NCBI GenBank assembly: GCA_905221605.1
Contig: CAJNDS010002174.1
Span: 312,408 to 376,407, forward strand
Direction: 5' to 3'
DNA from: Symbiodinium natans
Lineage: Eukaryota; Sar; Dinophyceae; Suessiales; Symbiodiniaceae
Length of the DNA: 64,000 nucleotides
Positions 29,230 through 39,661 of this stretch are shown here, in pieces (positions within the stretch are counted from its first letter, which is position 1; each line of letters begins with the position of its first letter). Below the pieces are notes generated by a model that worked only from the letters and a program-made list of their open reading frames with translations, was not told the DNA's origin and searched no databases. The position numbers and the translations under genes are program-made.

Positions 29230-30190
29230 AAGTAGGGTTCTAGGTGGGTGTTGTTCCAAATAAACTTGCCCCCCCACCCACCAAAACAAGGGAGCTAGTA
29301 TCCCTCCCCTTCGGTACAAGGTGGGATAGTTGAATGTGTAGCTTGGTTGTGTGTATCTTTACCTGAGACCCCATTTTCCTTCAGTTTAGTAGTAGGTACC
29401 CCCTATTTAGTAGGTACAGTAGAACCCTAAACCCTAAACCCTAAACCCTAAAACCCTAAAACCCTGAACCCTAAACCCTAAACCCTGAATAGGCCTCCGT
29501 AGGCTGAACTTAAAAATCTAGGGCTCTCGCGGCAGCTTTCGGGCCATCAGTCCCTCGCTCCCTGTCTGGGGCTCCTGCTGAGAAACTCACATTAAGTTAC
29601 CATAATAAGGGTTTAGGGTTTAGGGTTTAGGGTTTACAGTAGTGTGTGTGTCTCCACCAGTATAGTGTCAAGCAACATAAGCATAGATATTTTCCGTAAA
29701 ACCTATAAACTTGCTCCCCCCAGCCGTGTAAATCATACACAGCCCAACAAACCTACTCCCCAAAGCCGTCAACCTCGAAGCCCCAAGCCCAGAAGCCCTC
29801 ATCCCTTAAAACTAGAGACCTTAAACCCTCAACCCTAAACCCTAAACCTTAAACCCTAAACCCTAAACCCCTAATGTTGAAAGCCCGGAGCCTTAAACCC
29901 CCCAGCCTTGCCAAGACATCGTCAGCAGCGGCCGCGAAGATGAAGGAACCGCGGGTTGAAGGTTTAGGGCTTTTTAGGGGGTTTAGGATGGTGTAGGGTT
30001 TAGGGTTTAGGGTTTAGGGTTAAGGGTTTAGGGTTTAGGGTTTAGGGTTAGGGTTTAGGGTTTAGGGTTTAGGGTTTAGGGTTTAGGGTTAGGGTTTAGG
30101 GTTTAGGGTTTAGGGTTTAGGGTTTAGGGTTCAGGGTTCAGGGTTCAGGGTTTAGGGTTTAGGGTTTAGGGTTTAGGGTTAGGGTTAGGG

Positions 30191-30261
30191 TTCAGCGTTC
30201 AGCGTTCAGCGTTCAGCATTCAGCGTTCAGCGTTCAGCGTTCAGCGTTCAGCGTTCAGCGT
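30191..30261. repeat. GTTCAGC variant array
   Basis: About ten CGTTCAG units embedded in a 290-bp G-strand array (30000-30290) that passes through TTTAGGG, TTCAGGG and TTCAGCG: stepwise variant homogenisation. Confidence 0.92.
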
Positions 30262-30715
30262 TCAGGGTTCAGGGTTCAGGGTTCAGGGTTTAGGGCCGTT
30301 TCGGGTTTAGGGTCTACGGTTTAGGGCTTAGGGGCTCTAGGATGAGTTTAGGTTTGTCATGGGCAACCTTGCCCCTTTCTCTTGGGCCCCCGAATCATGC
30401 CGTGATCGGTTATTCCCGGCATTGAAATTTGACTGGTTAAAGGTTTGACGGTGCGGGCCTCAACCCTTAAACCCGTAAAGCCTCAAACCCTGAAACTCGT
30501 ACACAAGCACCCTTGTGCACCCTTCAGTTCCTTAAGCCCTAAAATCCTCAAAATCAAGCGCCCAAATCCTTCTATCCCAAGGCCTAAGTCCGCAAGGATT
30601 ATAGAAGATCCCTTATGCCTTAAGCGCTAACCCCTTCCAAAGTAAGATCACCCTAAACCCTAAACCCGTATGTCCCAAACCCAAAGACCTCAAATCGCCT
30701 GCGACCTCATCCCTG

Positions 30716-30760
30716 GAGCTGCTAAACCCTAAACCCTAAACGCTAAACCCTAGAGCTGCT
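30716..30760. mobile_element. telomere-repeat insertion with 8-bp duplication
   Basis: GAGCTGCT (30716-30723), then 29 bp of CCCTAAA-type units, then GAGCTGCT (30753-30760). The duplicated octamer is not telomere-like, so it reads as a target-site duplication made on insertion of the array. Confidence 0.7.
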
Positions 30761-30769
30761 TGTGTGCAG

Positions 30770-30815
30770 GGTGGCTCCAGCGGCCTCATCCCTGGAACGC
30801 TTTTGAAACAGCTGG
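30770..30815 (+). CDS. exon candidate next to the insertion
   Basis: GTGTGCAG acceptor, GGSSGLIPGTLLKQL, donor GTTGG. It lies only 9 bp after the duplicated octamer. Confidence 0.45.
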
Positions 30816-31430
30816 GTTGGTTTGGGGTTTAGGGTTTAGGGTTTAGGGTTTAGGGTTTAGGGTTTAGGTTTTAGGGTTTAGGTTTTAGGGTTTAGGGTTT
30901 AGGATTTAGGGTTTAGGGTTTAGGGTAGCTGGAGCTCTGCATCCTTCAAGGGGGCTTGGGCCAGAATTTCCAACATCCGAGAGGCATAGGGCTTTAGGAT
31001 CGAGGGTTTCAAGGTTCGGGAAGCAGGCACGTGGGTTGAGGGCCCCCTAAACCCTAAACCCTAAACCCTAAACCCTAAACCCTAAACCCTAAACCCTAAA
31101 CCCTAAACCCTAATCGTAGGGCGGGGAGCAGCTGGGAGTTCGATGCTTAGGGTTAGGGTTGCAACAAATTTGAATTTAGGGTTGGGGATTTGGGGCTTGG
31201 GCTTGTTTGAGGTTCGAGTTTTGGCCTTATGAGGGTTTAGGGTTTAGGGTTTAGGGTTTGGGGTTTAGGGTCTAGGCTTAGGGTTCTAGGCTTAGGGTCG
31301 TTTTTCTTTTTTTCAGGTTTGGATATAGGGTCGAGGCTTTGAGAAAGCCTTTGGATTTTGTTCAGGCTTGGGGCTTACTTCGATGGCCTAAAGGGCGCAA
31401 ACACGTATAAGCCCTAAGGAACCCTACACC

Positions 31431-31565
31431 TTGGGATGTTCCCTCTTATACTAACAGTCCTTAATAGATGATAATTGGGGGGGGGGGGGCTTACTATATA
31501 TATTTATATACATATATATATATAATCCCTATTAAGGACTGTTAGTATCTTGGGGAACATCCCAA
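31431..31565. mobile_element. MITE-like element with exact 8-bp target duplication
   Basis: TTGGGATGTTCCC to GGGAACATCCCAA with an AT-rich core, flanked by CCTACACC on both sides (31423-31430, 31566-31573). Same family as 17071. Confidence 0.85.
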
Positions 31566-32098
31566 CCTACACCCTATCCTGTCGCTCACAGTGAGCGCGT
31601 CGAAACTCCCCTTAAGCCTGCAAGCCCCCAAGAGCCAACCCCACCCCCCCCCCCCTCCCCCCCTCAAAAAAAAAATTTGGTTTAGGGTTCAGGGTTTAGG
31701 GTTTAGGTTGTAGGGTGTTGCGTTTTGAGGTCTTTTTGGGTTTAGGCGGCCCCCCCCCCCCCCCCCCCCATACAACAATAGTGCTGCCACCGCAGAAACC
31801 CTGACCCATTAACCCTTAACCGTTTCCCCCTATATAACCTCGAACCCCTACACCCCTCACCTCCAAGACCCCTAAATCCCTAAACCGCTTCAAGCCCCCT
31901 AACCCCTAACCCCCCCCCCCCCCCTATCACCCCTCAACCGCTAAACCCACAACCCCCAAACCCTAATCCCTAAACCCTAAACCCTAGACCCTAGACCCCT
32001 AGACCCTAAACCCTAAACCCTCAACCCTAAACCCCAAACCCCAAACCCTATCCACTGAGGCAAGGCTGACGGAAGGCCTTGGCCAGTGTTCCCCCCTA

Positions 32099-32199
32099 AA
32101 CTTGGTCATCCTTGGGTGACATTTTGCATTTTTAAGGGTACTTAAACCCCATAAGGAATATATATTTAAATTTTTAATACGATCCCAACCATGAGCTAG
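32099..32199. mobile_element. 105-bp dispersed element, second copy
   Basis: Near-identical to 21440-21535, from CTTGGTCATCCTTGGG to CCCAACCATGA. Confidence 0.75.
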
Positions 32200-32374
32200 T
32201 AAACCTCAACGTTCTAGGGTTGGGGATTTCTTGCGCTAAGGGCTTAGGGCTTCTCACTCAGGCTTGCAATGACTCCACATCACCGAGGTTCAGGGTTTGG
32301 GTCCTTTTGGGTTTTAACCCTTACTAAAAGGGATTTAAGGTTTAGGGACTCTGGTAACCCATTCGTGCTCACAG

Positions 32375-32448
32375 AACCCAAGTCCCAAGCAACTTTCCGG
32401 GACGCACGAAAGCCAGCGCCGTAGCTGCACAAGCACCGCGGGGCCTCA
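32375..32448 (+). CDS. exon candidate
   Basis: GCTCACAG acceptor, NPSPKQLSGTHESQRRSCTS then TAGP, donor GTAGAACG. Minus-strand frames are also open in the next island (32.53-32.63 kb). Confidence 0.45.
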
Positions 32449-32773
32449 GTAGAACGTTGACCAACCTAAGCCCTGAAACCTTAAACCTTAAACCTTAAAC
32501 CTTAAACCTTAAACCCCAAGCCCTATACCAGAGCAGAAGCGCAAGATTCCAAGAACAGGGAACGAAGACCAGCCTCAATTAGTTCAAGGCACCCAGAGAC
32601 ACCGACATGAAGAAGCACACTCGAGCCCCCTTCCAAGCAATTGAACCCTCAACCCAAAAAGAGCCCTCGGGGATATAGACCCTCTGAATAAGGCTCCTGT
32701 TGAAGAGAGCCAGAAGAGGGTTAAGAAGGGTCCCTTTTAAGGGTCCCCCTTATCCTACCTAGGACTCACTGAG

Positions 32774-32839
32774 CAAGACGCCGAAACAGAAAGAAAAGGC
32801 CGAAAGCGCCGCAGACTGCCAGCCCTTACTGAATCCTAA
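32774..32839 (+). CDS. terminal exon candidate, basic
   Basis: CACTGAG acceptor, QDAETERKGRKRRRLPALTE plus S, TAA. The KGRKRRR run could serve as a nuclear signal. Confidence 0.45.
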   Translation, partial: QDAETERKGRKRRRLPALTES

Positions 32840-33256
32840 GCCTGAAACCCTTGAAAACGCTAAGCCCTAAACCCTCAGTCCTCCAGTCTTCTATCCTACC
32901 TCTACACCCTTAAACCCTTACACCCAAAAGTCCTAAGACCTGAAATCTAAATCCCTGAGCCCTGTATAAACCTGTAAGCCTCAACCCTTAAACCCCAACC
33001 GCCATATAGACCCTTATAAACCCTAAACCCTTGCAGCCTGCACCCTTAAACCCTTAAACTTACACCCTACTAAAAAAACCGCAAGCCCTATAACCAGATG
33101 CAAACTCAAAACCCTAAACCCCCAAACCCTTAAACCCAAGCCCCCAAACCCTAAACCCTAAACCCTAAACCCTACACCCTAAACCCCCAATACCCCCCCC
33201 TCCCCACCCCCCCCGCCCCCTCAAAAAAAAAAAAAAAACATGGGAGGTCGACGCAG

Positions 33257-33327
33257 CTGACGCTGACTAGCGGCCCCGGAGCGGAGGGGGACCCCCCCGG
33301 CACGCTGCTTGGGGCAGAGGCAGGGGG
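33257..33327 (+). CDS. exon candidate
   Basis: GACGCAG acceptor, LTLTSGPGAEGDPPGTLLGA onward, donor in GGGGGGTTTAGG. 17 of 22 third positions are G/C. The G-run makes the right edge uncertain. Confidence 0.4.
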
Positions 33328-33746
33328 GTTTAGGGTCTAGGGTTTGGGGTTTGGGGTTTGGGGTTTGGGGTTTGGGGTTTGGGGTTTGGGGTTTGGGGTT
33401 TAGCGTTTAGGGTTTAGGGTTTAGAGTACAAAAGCGTTTAGGGCGCTTTTGGCTGTGTTTTTTTTGTCCGGCAATTGGTGGGTTTTGAGGGATCGTGTGC
33501 TTCGACCCTTCAGGGTTTAGGTTTCAGGTTTGCGCCTTGCGTTTCTGGGGATTCAGGGCTGTGGTGCGTCAAGCGTCTCGCCCTAAACCCTAAATCCTTA
33601 ACCCGAAACTCTAAACCCGAAACCCTTAACCCTAAACCCAAGGCTAGATTTCGCAGTCTTCTTGTTGGGCGGCCTCGCAGCCCGGAGTTTGGGGTTTAGG
33701 GTTTAGGGCCAGCAGGCTAGAGCCCAGTGAGCCCTCCACTGCCCAG

Positions 33747-33818
33747 AATTTGCCGATGGTGGGCGCAGCGGGAGTGCTTGCCCTGCCAAAGAGGCTGGGA
33801 CAGTTCAGGAAAAAGTAG
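33747..33818 (+). CDS. terminal exon candidate
   Basis: CTGCCCAG acceptor, NLPMVGAAGVLALPKRLGQF then RKK and TAG, immediately before the next array; 16 of 23 third positions G/C. Confidence 0.5.
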   Translation, partial: NLPMVGAAGVLALPKRLGQFRKK

Positions 33819-33976
33819 GGCTTAGGGTTTAGGGTTTAGGGCTTAGGGCTTAGGGCTTAGGGCTTAGGGCTTGGGGCAGTTTAGGTTTTAGGGTTTGGGG
33901 TATAGGGTGTTAGGGTTGAACCCAAACCCGACATGAGGTAGGGTCTATCTTCCTGTTCTTGGTGAGTGTCGAACAG

Positions 33977-34072
33977 GGCTCCTTCTACAGATTAAAGCCC
34001 TACCTCGAGCGTTTGCGGTTCGGCCTAGTCCTAAAATTTCGCAGAACCACCCGAGACCTTCCCCTGCAATGA
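33977..34072 (+). CDS. terminal exon candidate in a 340-bp unique block
   Basis: GTCGAACAG acceptor, 31 codons including SFYRLKPYLERLRFGLVLKF, TGA. An overlapping frame from CTTCTACAG at 33990 stays open for 78 codons to a GTAAAGG donor at 34226, so two mutually exclusive models exist. Confidence 0.45.
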   Translation, partial: GSFYRLKPYLERLRFGLVLKFRRTTRDLPLQ

Positions 34073-34497
34073 TCCATTCGGCACCTCAACCCCAACGCTG
34101 CCACCCTCAAACTGCCAAGATCTCATTCCGATCCGAGATGTTTGCGGAAGGCTTTGGGGCAGGAATTTGGTTTCAGGGGTGTTCAGCCAGCAGATCATGT
34201 GCTGGAGTGCGTTCCAAGAAGTGCAGTAAAGGTCTTTCTTCGGGGTGTGGGGGTGGGGGGGTTGTTCTGGGTTTAGGGGTTAGAGTTTGGGGTTTCGGGT
34301 TTCGGGTTTTGGGTTTTGGGTTTTGGGTTTCGGGTTTAGGGTTTCTCTTCTAAGGGTCCAAGACAGCCGGCCGGCGCGGCCTCAACCCTAAGCCCTAAAA
34401 CCTAAAACCCTAAACCCAAAACCCTAAACCCTAAACCCAACACCCTAAACCCTAAAATTGAAACTCCCCACAAGCCTTTCGCAAACCAGGACCCTAC

Positions 34498-34586
34498 AAT
34501 TTCGAAGGCCCCAATAGCTTGACGCAGAACAAACCCGCCAAAGGCTTGGACAAGCCGTTTTGAAAGCAAAACTGTTTTGGCCAAAC
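34498..34586 (-). CDS. minus-strand exon candidate
   Basis: Minus strand TCTAAAG acceptor, 29 codons (LAKTVLLSKRLVQAFGGFVL onward), donor GTAGGG. The frame stays open upstream to about 34602. Confidence 0.4.
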
Positions 34587-34923
34587 CTTTAGAAAACAAC
34601 ACTCCGCCTTAGCTTCCCTTACCGACCCCTTTCAACCAAAAGCAGGGCACCCTATTGATTCCTAGGTTACTCTGGGGCCTAGGTTTGCAGGGTTTAGGAT
34701 TTGGAGGGTGTAGGGTTGATAATTAGGGTTTAGGGCAACACCCCCCAGGTCCTGAAACCGCCCTAGAATTTAATCACCTAACACTCTGCAGCCCAAACTT
34801 CTTAAAACCCTACACCCCGATCCATAAACCCTAAACCCTAAACCCTAAACCCGAAACCCTAAACCCTAAACACTAAACCCTAAACCCTAAACCCTAAACC
34901 CTAAGTCCACTCTGTGGAGGCAG

Positions 34924-35003
34924 CTTGCATCCGACCAAAAGCCAGAGAAGCCGACAAAGAAAGCCTCGGCCATGGCCGAAAGCCTACTTCCATTCGGATT
35001 TGG
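34924..35003 (+). CDS. exon candidate
   Basis: GGAGGCAG acceptor, LASDQKPEKPTKKASAMAES then LLPFGF, donor GTGTTTTGG. Confidence 0.45.
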
Positions 35004-35155
35004 GTGTTTTGGGGGTTTTGGGTGTTTTGGGTGTTTAGGGTTTAGGGCTTAGGACACTCTACACCCTAAACCCTAAACCCTAAACCCTAAACCCTAAACC
35101 CAAAACCCTAAAACCCTAAACCCCTAAACCCCTAAACCCCTAAACCCTTTTGCAG

Positions 35156-35256
35156 CGTGAAGGGAAGGATTCCAGACTTCGAAGTCGGGAGAGCTTTCTG
35201 TTTTTGGTGGGGGAAGCGTCGTCGACTTTCGACTTTCCAGCTGAGCTCATGGTCCT
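35156..35256 (+). CDS. exon candidate
   Basis: CCTTTTGCAG acceptor, 33 codons including SRESFLFLVGEASSTFDFPA, donor GTTTAGGG. Both splice edges are strong and the composition is balanced. Confidence 0.55.
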
Positions 35257-35397
35257 GTTTAGGGTTTAGGGTTTGGCGTTTAGCGTTAGGTGGGGGGGGG
35301 GGGGACCCCCCCTCATTAAACCGATGCTCGGATGAATATAGTCTATAGGTGACTAGCCAGGCGCCTCCACTTGATGGTTGCTGAACTTCACTTCCTT

Positions 35398-35517
35398 ACT
35401 TGGAGGTTCATGCTTCTTAGTAACCCAACTATAACTGCACTTATGACCGTGGGTTGTATCCACGCTTCTAATTGGGTCATAGTTATAGGTATCCTGAACC
35501 TCCAAGTAACAGCATCC
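35398..35517. mobile_element. MITE-like element, ACTTGGAGGTTCATG family
   Basis: ACTTGGAGGTTCATG at one end and CTGAACCTCCAAGT at the other, interior GTAACCCAACTATAACTGCAC. Copies at 44191-44495 (split), 63347-63489 and halves at 61362-61426 and 63541-63582. Confidence 0.8.
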
Positions 35518-35623
35518 CAATAATTGGGTTACCCTAAATTAGGTGCCGTATGATCAAGAGGGCCTAAACCCTAAACCCTAAACCCTAAACCCTAAACCCC
35601 AATGAGCCTTCGACCATCCTCAG

Positions 35624-35709
35624 CCCTCCCTCCCATGGCGTGCGAGGCAGCTGCTGATGCTTCAGATCTCTTGGCTGCTCGGCCCTCAGCCGCTACTCTT
35701 CCTGCAGAC
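35624..35709 (+). CDS. exon candidate, alanine-rich
   Basis: CATCCTCAG acceptor, MACEAAADASDLLAARPSAA within 28 codons, donor GTTTAGGG. A second frame (LLMLQISWLLGPQ) from GAGGCAG shares the donor. Confidence 0.4.
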
Positions 35710-35829
35710 GTTTAGGGTTTTGGGGTTGGGGGTTTTGGGTACTAAAACTATAGGACGTAGGCCCTAAACCCTAAAGGGTTTATAGGGTTCAGGGAGCGTA
35801 GATCAGACTACCAAGCCCTACAGTTGCAG

Positions 35830-35884
35830 CAGTCAGTCAATCCGGCCGGACATTTGATGGGAGAAGCGGGTTGTTTCAATGAAG
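35830..35884 (+). CDS. exon candidate
   Basis: CAGTTGCAG acceptor, QSVNPAGHLMGEAGCFNE, donor GTTCAGG. Confidence 0.45.
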
Positions 35885-36119
35885 GTTCAGGATTTCGGGT
35901 CTGGGTTCAGGGTATGCCTTCGGAACCCAAAACCTATATCTTGTAGGTTCGTAGTATAGTGGCAGCTTGTGGGGTTCTTTAGGAAATTAGGAAAGCGACC
36001 ACGAAAGCAGGTCCAGTCCTTTAGAGATATTTAGTTGGCTAGGAATCCCTAAACCCTAAACCCTAAACCCTAAACCCTAAACCCTAAACCCTAAACCCTA
36101 AACCCCAGACCCCTGGAAG

Positions 36120-36216
36120 CGAAAGGAGCTTCCGACAAGAAGAAGCAAGAAGTGCACCCTGGGTTTCTCCAGACCTTTATGTGGTTTCACGTGCGGAGAT
36201 CGGCTTTCGACTTAGG
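36120..36216 (+). CDS. exon candidate, three frames open
   Basis: CTGGAAG acceptor, KGASDKKKQEVHPGFLQTFM then WFHVRRSAFDL, donor GTTTCGG. The other two frames are open too, so the frame is a judgement. Confidence 0.4.
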
Positions 36217-36317
36217 GTTTCGGGTTTTACGGTTTAGGGTTTAGGGTTTAGGGTTTGCCCCCCAAAAAATCCCAAACGCTAAGCCCCGGCATATTCGCTC
36301 GCCACCGCCGGTTGCAG

Positions 36318-36371
36318 GACGACGAGTTGCATGGTTGGGGTGGCGACTACGAGGAGGTGCTTATGGTCTAA
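36318..36371 (+). CDS. terminal exon candidate
   Basis: CCGGTTGCAG acceptor, DDELHGWGGDYEEVLMV and TAA; 13 of 17 third positions are G/C. Confidence 0.5.
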   Translation, partial: DDELHGWGGDYEEVLMV

Positions 36372-36522
36372 CTTCGGTGTGGCTGCAGCATTCGGGAGTT
36401 CTGTAGAAGCTACTAGTTGTTTAGTAGTGTTGTAGGGAGAGGTCTACAGAGAGCGGGGTATTGTAGAAGGATGTATCAAAGTCTTGTGATGCGGTTCTGC
36501 GGATTGGTATTGATGTCTTCAG

Positions 36523-36578
36523 GCTTCGAGGTTTCGATGATGGAAGAGACAGAGGTATGTTCGCCTGATATCAAGAAG
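36523..36578 (+). CDS. exon candidate
   Basis: GTCTTCAG acceptor, FEVSMMEETEVCSPDIKK, donor GTAAAGAC; an earlier GTATGT at 36555 is also good. A MITE-like element starts right after. Confidence 0.45.
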
Positions 36579-36587
36579 GTAAAGACT

Positions 36588-36690
36588 GGCTGGCTCTTAG
36601 TGGGGAATGAGGGGATGAGGTACCGTACAGCCCCCCATATAAATCCGTTAAGGGATTATGTAGTACCTCATTCCACATTCCCTACTAACA
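36588..36690. mobile_element. MITE-like element, GGAATGAGG family
   Basis: GGCTCTTAGTGGGGAATGAGGGG to CTCATTCCACATTCCC, related to 851-969. Confidence 0.6.
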
Positions 36691-36750
36691 ACCTGAAAAA
36701 AGAATGAACATCTTGGACGCGTGCCTAAGAAGATCCCAAACTCACCACAG

Positions 36751-36795
36751 GCTGGCAGTCTCGTGCTTGAACAGTTTCGCGATCTTCCAACCTGG
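36751..36795 (+). CDS. exon candidate
   Basis: TCACCACAG acceptor, AGSLVLEQFRDLPTW, donor GTTTAGGG. The next plus exon candidate is 123 bp downstream across a pure G-strand array. Confidence 0.5.
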
Positions 36796-36918
36796 GTTTA
36801 GGGTTTAGGGTTTAGGGTTTAGGGTTTAGGGTTTAGGGTTTAGGGTTAGGGTTTAGGGTTTAGGGTTTCGGGGTAGGGTTTAGGATCTAGGGGTTAGGGC
36901 GCAGGGTTTGTGGTTCAG

Positions 36919-36985
36919 GGAGACCCTAAACAAGCAGGCCAAAGACTTGGAGCATGTGGCGAAAGGCCGAGCTCCTGTGAACCCT
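36919..36985 (+). CDS. exon candidate
   Basis: GTGGTTCAG acceptor, 22 codons ETLNKQAKDLEHVAKGRAPV then NP, donor GTCAGT. Helical, charged composition. Confidence 0.5.
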
Positions 36986-37026
36986 GTCAGTTTTCATGTC
37001 GTGACCCTTTTTTAATCACAACATTT

Positions 37027-37113
37027 GCGATGTTCCCCTTATACGAGCAGTCCTGAATAGGGATTGTAGATAATCCCGAATAAGGACTGTGAGAATCAGG
37101 GGGAACATCCCAA
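37027..37113. mobile_element. MITE-like element, GGGATGTTCCCC family
   Basis: GATGTTCCCCTTATACGAGCAGTCC paired with GGACTGTGAGAATCAGGGGGAACATC. No clear duplication at the edges. Confidence 0.7.
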
Positions 37114-37540
37114 CACGAAATGACACATTGCGTAACACCCATAGACATAGAATGAGCGCAGTTGCTCTAAAAAGTACAACGGCTTGTTCATCTGCAAGTT
37201 CCACCCCCTAAGTCCTCCCTCCCCCCCCCCCCCCCCCCCCCCCCTCACCCCCTAAATGATTGGTTCTCTAAATAAGGGTCCCGTATTTTGGGGTCCCTCC
37301 AAAAGGGGACTCTAGTTTAGAGAAGTACCCAGCCAAGGGTTTGGCACACCGTTGCGAGGGTTTAGGTTTGAGGTGGCGCCCTTTCCGGGTCCTGGTTATA
37401 ACATAAACCCATGCCCCCTATGTAAACCCGAAACCGCTAAACCCTAAACCCTAAACAATCCGAAGCTCCCCCCGCCCTCTAACCTCTAAACCTTTGACCC
37501 CATGACCCGCCCCTGCCTTCATTGCACTTGTCATCCTCGT

Positions 37541-37630
37541 AGTAGAGTAGGTAACCTTTTAACCTTTTTGGAGTAGTATAATCCCCTTATAATCCCAAAG
37601 GTTAACCTTTAATTCTCCCAGGTTACTGAA
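37541..37630. mobile_element. MITE-like element, GTAGGTAACC family
   Basis: Close copy of 969-1056. Confidence 0.65.
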
Positions 37631-37667
37631 CAACTAAAACCCCTAAACCCTAAATCCCAAATCATAG

Positions 37668-37746
37668 GTGCCCCCCTACCAGCTCTACGACAACTCGCGC
37701 ACAGAGATGAAGTTTCGGAGGCGTGATCTCCTTGGGTGGGCGCAGG
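37668..37746 (+). CDS. strong exon candidate
   Basis: AATCATAG acceptor, 26 codons VPPYQLYDNSRTEMKFRRRD then LLGWAQ, donor GTTTAGGG. High G/C third positions and a typical globular mix. An internal TACCAG is a second acceptor in frame. Confidence 0.6.
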
Positions 37747-37867
37747 GTTTAGGGTATGTAGGGTTTAGGGCTTAGGGTTTAGGGTTCAGGGTTTATAGGG
37801 TTCAGGGTTTAGGGTATGTAGGGTCTAGGCTTTGAAGGCTTGTTGGATGAAACTTTCTGTCCCTGAG

Positions 37868-37911
37868 CAACCGGCCCGCTGCTCGCCAACATTTGTGCCG
37901 AGATCCTTCGG
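37868..37911 (+). CDS. exon candidate
   Basis: CCCTGAG acceptor, TGPLLANICAEILR, donor GTAATTAG; 11 of 14 third positions G/C. Confidence 0.5.
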
Positions 37912-38081
37912 GTAATTAGAGTGCCAAGGCCCGGAATCGTACAAGTTGTTGGAAGTTTGGGGGGTTCGGGTTTAGGGTTTCTACGCAACCCTGAAATCTA
38001 GACAACCACCTGGTCATCTGGTGGGTTTCCCACACCCCGAAGATCAGGTAGCGTGTTACCTCGACCACTGACGGTTTGCAG

Positions 38082-38134
38082 TCATGTCAAAAGTCCATCT
38101 CAGCGGGCTCGTCTTACAGACGCGACAGGCTCTC
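38082..38134 (+). CDS. exon candidate
   Basis: GGTTTGCAG acceptor, MSKVHLSGLVLQTRQAL, donor GTGTGT. Alternative frame SCQKSISAGSSYRRDRL shares both edges. Confidence 0.45.
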
Positions 38135-38213
38135 GTGTGTTTAGGTTTTAGGGTTTAGGGTTTAGGGTTTAGGGTTACTTCGAATTCCCCACACCTCTTC
38201 CCTTGAACGCCAG

Positions 38214-38249
38214 GTACGTGGAGGACGGCCCCAGTCGGCAATTGTGTCG
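38214..38249 (+). CDS. short exon candidate
   Basis: GAACGCCAG acceptor, YVEDGPSRQLC, donor GTTTTTTC. Confidence 0.35.
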
Positions 38250-38613
38250 GTTTTTTCGGATTCAAAGCTTGGGGTTTGGAACACTCTCGAATTGCATTTC
38301 CTCACGCGTCTTGGCTTTACCGAGAATCTAGATCATCCCCCGTATCATTGTGGAACCCTAAACCCTATAAACCCTAAACCCTAAACCCGAAACCCTAAAC
38401 TTCAAAACCTAACGCACATGGCACAGCTGGGCCCCCAAGGGTTGTGCCGCGGCTCCTTTCCAATATAGAGGGGTCGGAAGAATTACGAATAATATCCCCT
38501 TATGGTGCCTTTATAACTATACTACACTAACCTCCCCCCCCCCCCAAACAAAAAAAAAACAAAAACCGTATTCTGAGTATTTAGGCCCCTATAGTATGTC
38601 ATGTCCTGCGTAG

Positions 38614-38682
38614 AACCCAAGCGTGTCCGATCCACGGGCAAGAATGATTCGGAGAATGCTCCTCCTGACCAGCCATGGAAAG
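38614..38682 (+). CDS. exon candidate with clear edges
   Basis: CTGCGTAG acceptor and consensus donor AAAG/GTATGG bound 69 bp. Two frames are open: NPSVSDPRARMIRRMLLLTS and PKRVRSTGKNDSENAPPDQP. Confidence 0.5.
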
Positions 38683-38782
38683 GTATGGTGCTGGATATTC
38701 AGAGACAGTACGCTGTGCAGTGATCTTGTAGTGTCTTATCTTGCCGCATTTGACAACATGTATATATCAATATATCTTAGTA

Positions 38783-38877
38783 GCTGATTGAGTGCCCTTT
38801 TCACTTTTTGGGATACTATAATCCCCTATAGAACTGAATGTGTACAACTTTTGGGGGCTCATGAACTCAGCAACTCA
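38783..38877. mobile_element. MITE-like element, TAGCTGA family
   Basis: TAGCTGATTGAGTGCCC, CACTTTTTGGGATACTATAATC, TTTTGGGGGCTCATGAACTCAGC. A closely matching copy is at 52008-52105. Confidence 0.7.
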
Positions 38878-39139
38878 GATATATGTAAATACACATTTAC
38901 ATTTGATTACGCCTCATTATTTTCCAATATCCTGTCTAGCCAATGTATGGTCTTGTCTTATCAATGTACTGTCTTGATGCTGTGCACCCTAAACCATCTA
39001 GCCCTCAACCCTCAACCCTCAACCCTCAAGCCTCAACCTCAACCCTCAACCCTAAACCCTAAACCCTAAACCCCAAACCTTACATCCCTAAACCCCAACC
39101 TCTGACCCCCCTCAACTCCAAACCCTGTTGCGTGGCATA

Positions 39140-39243
39140 CCCTAAACCCTAAACCCTAAACCCTAAACCCTAAACCCTAAACCCTAAACCCTAAACCCTA
39201 AACCCTAAACCCTAAACCCTAAACCCTAAACCCTAAACCCTAA
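39140..39243. repeat. CCCTAAA array
   Basis: About 15 perfect units preceding the exon candidate at 39261. Confidence 0.95.
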
Positions 39244-39260
39244 ACATCTCGGCCCTTCAG

Positions 39261-39336
39261 GAGACTACCAGGGCTCCGGCTGAGGAGAGCCCCTCCGAGC
39301 CGGAGGATGTGGACCTTGACCAGGCCAAGAAGCACG
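39261..39336 (+). CDS. strong exon candidate, acidic
   Basis: CCCTTCAG acceptor, 25 codons ETTRAPAEESPSEPEDVDLD then QAKKH, donor GTTTGGGG. The reverse strand gives an implausible peptide, so orientation is well supported. Confidence 0.6.
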
Positions 39337-39661
39337 GTTTGGGGTTTAGGGTTTGGGGTTTAGGGTTTAGGGTTTAGGGTTCAGGGTTGATGGTTTGAGG
39401 TTTAGGGTTTAGGGTTTAGGGTTTAGGGTTTAGGGTTTAGGGTTCAGGGTTGATGGTTTGAGGTTTAGGGTTTAGGGTTTGGGGTATCGGGTTTGGGGTT
39501 TAGGGTTCAGGGTTTGGGGTTTTCCCTATAGAGATGTTACTATGTCGCATGGTGTTGCAATACCTTTTGTATCCTGTGTGCGTTGATGGTTAGTATTCTC
39601 ATGTTACATGCTTTGTTACGCACTTTTCTGATGATATCAAGCATATCTAGGTTTTGCATCT

